From Rhodospirillaceae bacterium UBA6219 (GTDB taxonomy: Bacteria; Pseudomonadota; Alphaproteobacteria; Rhodospirillales; Magnetospirillaceae), in the NCBI GenBank assembly GCA_002435715.1, contig DISD01000031.1:32917-96916 (forward strand): a stretch of 64,000 nucleotides of DNA. Reading direction: 5' to 3'. The translations under genes were made by a program, and so were the position numbers. Below the pieces are notes generated by a model, which worked only from the letters and a program-made list of their open reading frames with translations, searched no databases and was not told the DNA's origin. This document shows, piece after piece, positions 59,303 through 64,000 of this stretch. How positions within the stretch are numbered: the first letter of the stretch is position 1; each line of letters opens with the position of its first letter.

Positions 59303-60970
59303 TCACCTCGCGTTGCGGAACGATCCCATTTCGTCCAGTTCGGCCTCCATGCGGGCGATGGTCTCCGCCGACCTCGGCAGGTCCGCAAGCAGCGCCGCGA
59401 GCCTGTCCAGCATCGGCCTCTGGGCATGCGAGCCCCTCAGCTTGACCAGCACCTTCTGTACCAGCATGTCGTCGAGCACGGCGGAGGAAGGCCGGCCGGT
59501 TCCCGTCGCGAAGGTGTGGTAGCGGATCACCTCCTCCGCCACGCGGTAGCCGAAGCCTTGGGCATGGGGCGTCATGGCGCCGTTGACGGCTGCCAGCATG
59601 GCCGCGCAGGCGTCCACCGCAGCGGCGACAGCGGGTTCGCGGGTTTTGAGGCCGTCTAGGAAACCGGGAAGGTCGACGATAGACATGTCGATGGTCACGG
59701 CGCGGTCCAGGACCTTGTCGGAGACCGGGTTTGTGGTCTCGTCCACGTTGATCGTGCCCGTGAGGTAGAGGTTCGGCGGGAAAGCGATTTCAGCCCTGAT
59801 CTCGCCGCCGGTGCTGCCTTCGAGAGGGACCGAACTGGAATGCAGTTGGATGGAGTGGCCGGACTCCATCGCCGAGAGGATGTCGGAAAAATAGTGCTCG
59901 ACCCGGGCGAGGTTCATTTCGTCCAGGACGACGAAGACCGGTGAATTCCGGTACGCTGTGGCGACGAGCACGGCCTCAAGGAACGGCGGCACCACGTACC
60001 GGTTCGTCAGCACGTCGTGGTAGCCCGTGAGTCCGGTGGGGTCCGTCCATTCGGGCCGGACTGGGCAGACATACAGAAGCGGGTCAGGCTCCCCGGCGGC
60101 GAGACCGTGGACGGCGCGGGCGTATTGCAGGGCGAGTTGGGTCTTTCCGGTGCCGGACAGGCCCTTGAGGATGGCGAAATGCTTCGCCGGCAGATAGTTG
60201 AGGGCTTCGTGGTAGCGTTCGACCAGCCCGTCGACATAGTGTCCGCCAAGCTTCCCGATATGCTTCCTTATATCGGCGATCGGAATGGTCGAAGGCATCC
60301 GCCTCATGGACTCGCCCACCACCCGCTCGTCCGGGAACGCGTCGATCTCATGGACCCTCGCGCGGCCGACCATCTTTCCCAGGTAGCCCACGAACTCGCG
60401 GGCGAGCGTGGAGCGGCGGGCGGAGGCGGACGGCGGGTAGATTGCCACCGCGACCTCGTCGACCCGCACGCCGGGGCCGACTGCGGAGAGGTCGAACCGA
60501 AGGCTGTCCCAGAACTGCTTGTTGCGGAAGTAAAGCCTGCCGTCCTCGGCCGCGAGGTAGGTGGGCACCAGGTTGTTGAACTCCCGGTAGGCGATCACCG
60601 TCGCCACCGTTTCGTCGCTTTCAAGAGCGAAGTCCTCCGGGTCGGCGGCCGTCTTGCCCTTCGCCTTCGCCTCCTGTCCGAGCCGGCGCATCTCGTCGAG
60701 GCGGGCCCTGAGGACAGGGACGTCGCCGGCTACCCGGATGGCAAAATAGACCTCATCCTCGGGCGGGAAACGGATGAGGCAGAGAAGCAGGAAACCGTCC
60801 ACGTCCTCTCCGAAGTTGTCGAGATTGGGGACGCCAAGCTGGATGCCGCCCTCGATCACCTTCGCGGAGTTTGAGACGCCGAACGCTTGGTTCACCTTCG
60901 TTTTCCTGGTTGCCCCGAAACGGTCCTTCACGGCGTTCAGGAAAGCCTTCTGCCTCTCTTGCAGTTGCAT
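59303..60970 (-). CDS. McrB-like AAA ATPase of restriction system
   Basis: 555 residues. N-terminal 250 residues may recognise DNA; the AAA module has Walker A LKGLSGTGKTQLA, Walker B VFVVLDEMNLARVEHYFSDIL and LYLTGTINVDETTNPVSDKVLDRA, the McrB/MoxR-like sensor region (TINVDE instead of the McrB GTPase MNTADR). Drives translocation for the DUF2357 nuclease. ATG 60970 with AGGGG upstream. Divergent from the methyltransferase gene with a 144-bp shared promoter region (60971-61114). Confidence 0.87.
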   Translation of the reverse strand: MQLQERQKAFLNAVKDRFGATRKTKVNQAFGVSNSAKVIEGGIQLGVPNLDNFGEDVDGFLLLCLIRFPPEDEVYFAIRVAGDVPVLRARLDEMRRLGQEAKAKGKTAADPEDFALESDETVATVIAYREFNNLVPTYLAAEDGRLYFRNKQFWDSLRFDLSAVGPGVRVDEVAVAIYPPSASARRSTLAREFVGYLGKMVGRARVHEIDAFPDERVVGESMRRMPSTIPIADIRKHIGKLGGHYVDGLVERYHEALNYLPAKHFAILKGLSGTGKTQLALQYARAVHGLAAGEPDPLLYVCPVRPEWTDPTGLTGYHDVLTNRYVVPPFLEAVLVATAYRNSPVFVVLDEMNLARVEHYFSDILSAMESGHSIQLHSSSVPLEGSTGGEIRAEIAFPPNLYLTGTINVDETTNPVSDKVLDRAVTIDMSIVDLPGFLDGLKTREPAVAAAVDACAAMLAAVNGAMTPHAQGFGYRVAEEVIRYHTFATGTGRPSSAVLDDMLVQKVLVKLRGSHAQRPMLDRLAALLADLPRSAETIARMEAELDEMGSFRNAR

Positions 60971-61114
60971 CTCGTCCCCTGCGGTCGACCTGATCGGCAG
61001 CAGGGTCCGACACCGGCACGCCCCGGTCAAGATCCCACCACGAAAGGGATACAAATTCCTTGGGCCGTCCGGTATGCTCCGTCAACTTGTCAACATTTCG
61101 CCGGCTTGAAACGG

Positions 61115-62614
61115 ATGTCCACCAGATCTGGGGAGCGTTCTGACGCTGAGATCGTCGCTGCAAAAGCCGAAAGGCTGGCGCGCGGCGGACGCCCCCGCAC
61201 GCTGGACCTCTTCGCCGGTTGCGGCGGTATTTCGCTCGGCTTTCATTCCCTTGGTTGCGACTTGGTCGCGGCCCTGGAGATCGACGGGCACGCCGCGGCC
61301 TCCCATGCCCGCAATTTCTTCCGCGACTCGCCCGAACCCGTGCGTGCGATGCATGCGAAGCCGCATGACATCACCGAGGCCGAACCGGAAGACGTTGTGA
61401 AGGAATTCGGCCTTGGCTCTGTCGAGGAGGCGGTCGACCTGATCGTCGGCGGCCCGCCCTGCCAAGCCTATGCCCGCGTCGGCCGCGCCAAGCTCCGGGA
61501 GGTGGCCGAGCACCCGGAGGCCTTCAAGGTCGACCCTAGGGGCAACCTCTATCTCCGTTACCTGCATTACGTCCGCCGAATGAAGCCGGTCGCGCTCCTG
61601 ATGGAGAACGTTCCCGACATCATGAACTACGGCGGCCACAATGTGGTTGAAGAGGTGGCCGAGGCTCTGGACGAAATGGGCTACGAGGCCCGCTACAGCC
61701 TCCTGAACTCCGCCTTCTACCGCGTCCCGCAGATGCGGGACCGCGTCATCCTACTCGCAGTCCGCAAGGAATTGGGCGTCGTTCCGGAGTTCCCGGCTCC
61801 GTTGCGGCACCTCGAACTCCCTTCGGGCTACGAGGGCACCCGGGCGGTCGCGTACAAGTTCCTGGACACCCTGTCCCATTCGCACTTCGTCGAGCCTCCC
61901 GAGGACGACGCAAAGCCTTTCGCGGTGACCGCAAAAGAAGCGATCGGCGACCTGCCGCCGATTACGCTGCACCTCGAAGGCAAACTGAAGCGCGGAGCCC
62001 GCCGGTTCATCGACGTGATCCCGTACGACCCGACGCGTCCCCTGTCCGAGTACGCCCGTGACATGCGGAACTGGAAAGGCTTCGAGAACGATGTCGGCGT
62101 GGCCGACCATCAAATCCGTTATCTTCCCAGGGACACGGACATCTTCCGGCACATGCCCCAGGGAGCCGAGTACCCCGAGGCCCACCGGGTTGCGACCGAG
62201 TTGTTCGAGACTGAGGCCCGCCGTCGAGAGCGGAAACTCGGCAAGCGGCTGACGGAGGCCGAGCGGGCGGCCCTGCACAGGGCCATGGTCCCCCCATACC
62301 CCGTCCATAACTTCCCGAACCGCTGGTGGAAGCTGCGGGCCGATTTTCCGAGCCGCACCCTGCTCGCGCACATCGGTAAGGACACTTACTCGCACATCCA
62401 CTACGACGGTGCACAGGCCCGCTGCATCAGCGTCCGCGAGGCCGCCCGCCTGCAATCCTTCCCCGACGGGTTCATCTTCGAAGGCACGATGAACCCGGCT
62501 TTTAAGCAGATCGGCAATGCGGTGCCGCCGCTCTTCGCCAAGGCCATGGGCGGCGCCCTGCTCGAAGCCGTCCGGAAAGGGTGCTCGGCCACCGTCGAGG
62601 CGGCGGCCGAGTAG
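61115..62614 (+). CDS. DNA (cytosine-5) methyltransferase
   Basis: 499 residues. m5C methylase motifs: I TLDLFAGCGGISLGF, IV GGPPCQAYARVGRA with catalytic Cys116, VI ALLMENVPDI, VIII VPQMRDRVILLAV, then a long variable region and IX-X IHYDGAQARCISVREAARLQSFPDGF and KQIGNAVPPLFA. The large insert between VIII and IX holds the target-recognition domain. Protects the host from the divergent McrB-like/DUF2357 nuclease. Confidence 0.93.
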   Translation: MSTRSGERSDAEIVAAKAERLARGGRPRTLDLFAGCGGISLGFHSLGCDLVAALEIDGHAAASHARNFFRDSPEPVRAMHAKPHDITEAEPEDVVKEFGLGSVEEAVDLIVGGPPCQAYARVGRAKLREVAEHPEAFKVDPRGNLYLRYLHYVRRMKPVALLMENVPDIMNYGGHNVVEEVAEALDEMGYEARYSLLNSAFYRVPQMRDRVILLAVRKELGVVPEFPAPLRHLELPSGYEGTRAVAYKFLDTLSHSHFVEPPEDDAKPFAVTAKEAIGDLPPITLHLEGKLKRGARRFIDVIPYDPTRPLSEYARDMRNWKGFENDVGVADHQIRYLPRDTDIFRHMPQGAEYPEAHRVATELFETEARRRERKLGKRLTEAERAALHRAMVPPYPVHNFPNRWWKLRADFPSRTLLAHIGKDTYSHIHYDGAQARCISVREAARLQSFPDGFIFEGTMNPAFKQIGNAVPPLFAKAMGGALLEAVRKGCSATVEAAAE

Positions 62615-62676
62615 TTTCCTGGATCTCTGGCTCTACCCCTGGTACACCTTTCGGGTGACCAGATTGGGAGCCGGGG

Positions 62677-63945
62677 ATGTCCAAGATTGCGCTGAAGCGA
62701 CTGACTTATTCCGACGTGACCATCATCGCCCGGCATTATTACGGGCGGACGGAAGCCGGGCAGACTACAGCCCAAAAATCGATCGCGCTTCCGCGCAAGA
62801 CTTTCATTGACAGGTTCTTCCCCGAGTTGCCTGCTGCGGCCGTCGAACAGCAGGCACTGGCGCAGCGACAGACTCCCGAAGGCGTCCGTCCGAGGCGCCC
62901 CGCGTTCGTGTTTCCGATGACAGTGTATGGCCCTGGGACAACAAATCCCTTCGACGCGGCGACGAAAGTCACCAAAACGCAGAGGAACTGGCGTCTCAAC
63001 GGGTTCTTCCGCGACCCGGGGAACGAGGGAGGCAACTGGGAGGAGCGCGACAGGTTCTCCGGGATGCTGCCCCCCGATTTGGCGCTTGCGGAGGAATTTG
63101 TTCCCGAGAACAACATCGCCATCATCGAATTTTTCGGCCGTCGCGTCCCGACGGGGGGCAGGATAGCGTTCGTGTGCGCGCCCCTGCCTGGAGATGGCGC
63201 CCTTTTCGCCGAACTCCATAGGTTGCTCGGGCAGCGGAAAATGGTGGAGCGTGATCGGGAGACACTGCGATACGCGTTCGACCGCGTCGGTTTGCCTGCC
63301 GATCATCCGCTAAGGCAATTCCTTCAGGAGCCGGAGCAGGGGGACACTCCAGGATATGAAGCCGAGGCCGCAGCAAACGGAGTGGCGGCTGCTCGTCGCC
63401 GAGCCAGGGGAACCCGTGGAAGGCGCGGCGTGACGGCCCAGCAACACGCGGATTGGAGATCGGCGGCGGAGCTTGTTGGAACCCGTGGTGAGGAAGTCGC
63501 TCACTACCATCTTTCTCGGATGGATGGGGTGACAGACGTGGTTTGGGCCTCGGTGCAAGAGGATTTCTATTCCCCTTATGACCTCCGTGCGAACCGTGGC
63601 GGGGTGGAAATGAAGATCGAGGTCAAGTCGACCGCTTACGGGTTTGAAGAGCCGATCAACATCTCCATCGGCGAGTTGGAGGAAGCCGCCAGATGTGAAG
63701 GTCCGTACGAGTTATGGAGGCTATACGAAGTCGGTGCGGGGAGAGGCACCCTGAGGGTATGCCCTGACGTTCAAGTGTTCGCGAGAGGCGTGTTGGATGC
63801 CTTGCAACCCGTGGATAGGCTCGGCGTGTCCGTGGACAAACTCTCCTTCTCTCCCCAGCTCATAGAATTCGGCCCGCCCGTTGAGATAAGGATCCCTGAG
63901 CCGGAGGATGACGAGGAGGACGACGACGATGACGAGCTTCCCTAG
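62677..63945 (+). CDS. DUF3883-like nuclease-domain protein in RM cluster
   Basis: 422 residues. The C-terminal part (about 275-370) has GTRGEEVAHYHL, DLRANRGGVEMKIEVKSTAYG and SIGELEEAARCEGPYELWRLYEV, the pattern of DUF3883/PD-(D/E)XK domains (Glu-x-Lys in IEVKS). The N-terminal 200 residues contain IALPRKTFIDRFFPEL and resemble an EcoRII-N-like DNA-recognition domain only weakly. The tail is a run of Asp/Glu. 62 bp after the methyltransferase on the same strand, so probably a further restriction component. Confidence 0.65.
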   Translation: MSKIALKRLTYSDVTIIARHYYGRTEAGQTTAQKSIALPRKTFIDRFFPELPAAAVEQQALAQRQTPEGVRPRRPAFVFPMTVYGPGTTNPFDAATKVTKTQRNWRLNGFFRDPGNEGGNWEERDRFSGMLPPDLALAEEFVPENNIAIIEFFGRRVPTGGRIAFVCAPLPGDGALFAELHRLLGQRKMVERDRETLRYAFDRVGLPADHPLRQFLQEPEQGDTPGYEAEAAANGVAAARRRARGTRGRRGVTAQQHADWRSAAELVGTRGEEVAHYHLSRMDGVTDVVWASVQEDFYSPYDLRANRGGVEMKIEVKSTAYGFEEPINISIGELEEAARCEGPYELWRLYEVGAGRGTLRVCPDVQVFARGVLDALQPVDRLGVSVDKLSFSPQLIEFGPPVEIRIPEPEDDEEDDDDDELP

Positions 63946-64000
63946 AAGTTCTCCATCGGAACAGGCCTGACCACCAGTGGACTTGCCCGGAAAGAGTGGA

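Larger units (their letters stand above)
52440..64000 (+). mobile_element. Region C: third accessory segment, right end outside window
   Basis: Begins at the third att copy with a truncated integrase, then a mosaic of gene fragments and a restriction-modification cluster. No further copy of the tRNA 3' end is seen up to the window end, so its extent is unknown and part of it may be unrelated to the original element. Confidence 0.6.

Noticed and set aside
60753..61163. Minus-strand gene in the methyltransferase/ATPase divergent region
   Set aside because: Overlaps both start regions and shows no family pattern; the gap is a shared promoter region.
52487..64000. A fourth copy of the tRNA-Gly 3' end closing region C
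   Set aside because: Read through by eye for the T-arm/acceptor sequence; no copy was seen inside the window.

Overview
The window is GC-rich chromosomal DNA of an alphaproteobacterium, most likely Rhodospirillales and plausibly close to Magnetospirillum. That placement is inferred from gene style (urea carboxylase route, MASE1/FixJ-type two-component pair, TRAP and Mrp clusters, flagellar hook gene); no rRNA or other firm marker is present.

Core part (1-33.7 kb). A urea carboxylase, cut by the left edge, and an allophanate hydrolase form a urea-degrading pair. Convergent to them lies a minus-strand three-gene unit: a giant protein of about 2735 residues made almost wholly of eight-residue repeats, a SPINDLY/OGT-type O-GlcNAc transferase, and a FlgE-type hook protein. 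Stop codons and ribosome binding sites interlock, so the three are probably co-translated. Next is a ten-gene minus-strand Mrp-type cation/proton antiporter operon with three NuoL/M/N-like subunits, headed by a degenerate receiver-like protein. Then comes a minus-strand series: GntR/FCD regulator, TRAP transporter (DctP-Q-M), TauE-type exporter, gamma-glutamyltransferase-like hydrolase, and a MASE1 histidine kinase with a FixJ-type response regulator. A perfect TGGTATACCA palindrome sits in front of dctP.

Accessory part (33.7-64 kb). A tRNA-Gly(CCC) gene has been used as an insertion site repeatedly. Copies of its 3' end recur at 44.42 kb (49/49 bp) and 52.44 kb (46/47 bp), giving three consecutive elements, each with a tyrosine integrase gene just inside its left end. 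Island A (10.7 kb) carries a P4-type integrase, a plasmid-like RepA with two sets of iterons, a MobC-like protein, HigBA and, at its far end, an AT-rich minus-strand operon of four genes: Dam-type adenine methylase, calcineurin-like phosphoesterase, ORC/CDC6-like AAA ATPase and a protein with a DISSMSR motif. I know of no named system with this composition, so it is the best candidate here for an undescribed defence system. Island B (8 kb) is a mobilizable element with its own integrase, relaxase, MobC, oriT-like region, VirB6/TrbL-like protein, rolling-circle Rep and excisionase-like protein. Region C begins with an integrase truncated by fusion to an antisense parA fragment. It continues with a hypothetical gene, an ImmA-like remnant, a beta-family/sce7726 pair and an LlaJI/BsuMI-like m5C restriction-modification cluster (methyltransferase, McrB-like ATPase, DUF2357 protein, Vsr and a DUF3883-like protein), and runs off the right edge.

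Islands A and B each carry matching short direct repeats near both ends that look like integrase arm sites. All functions are read from sequence motifs without database searches.
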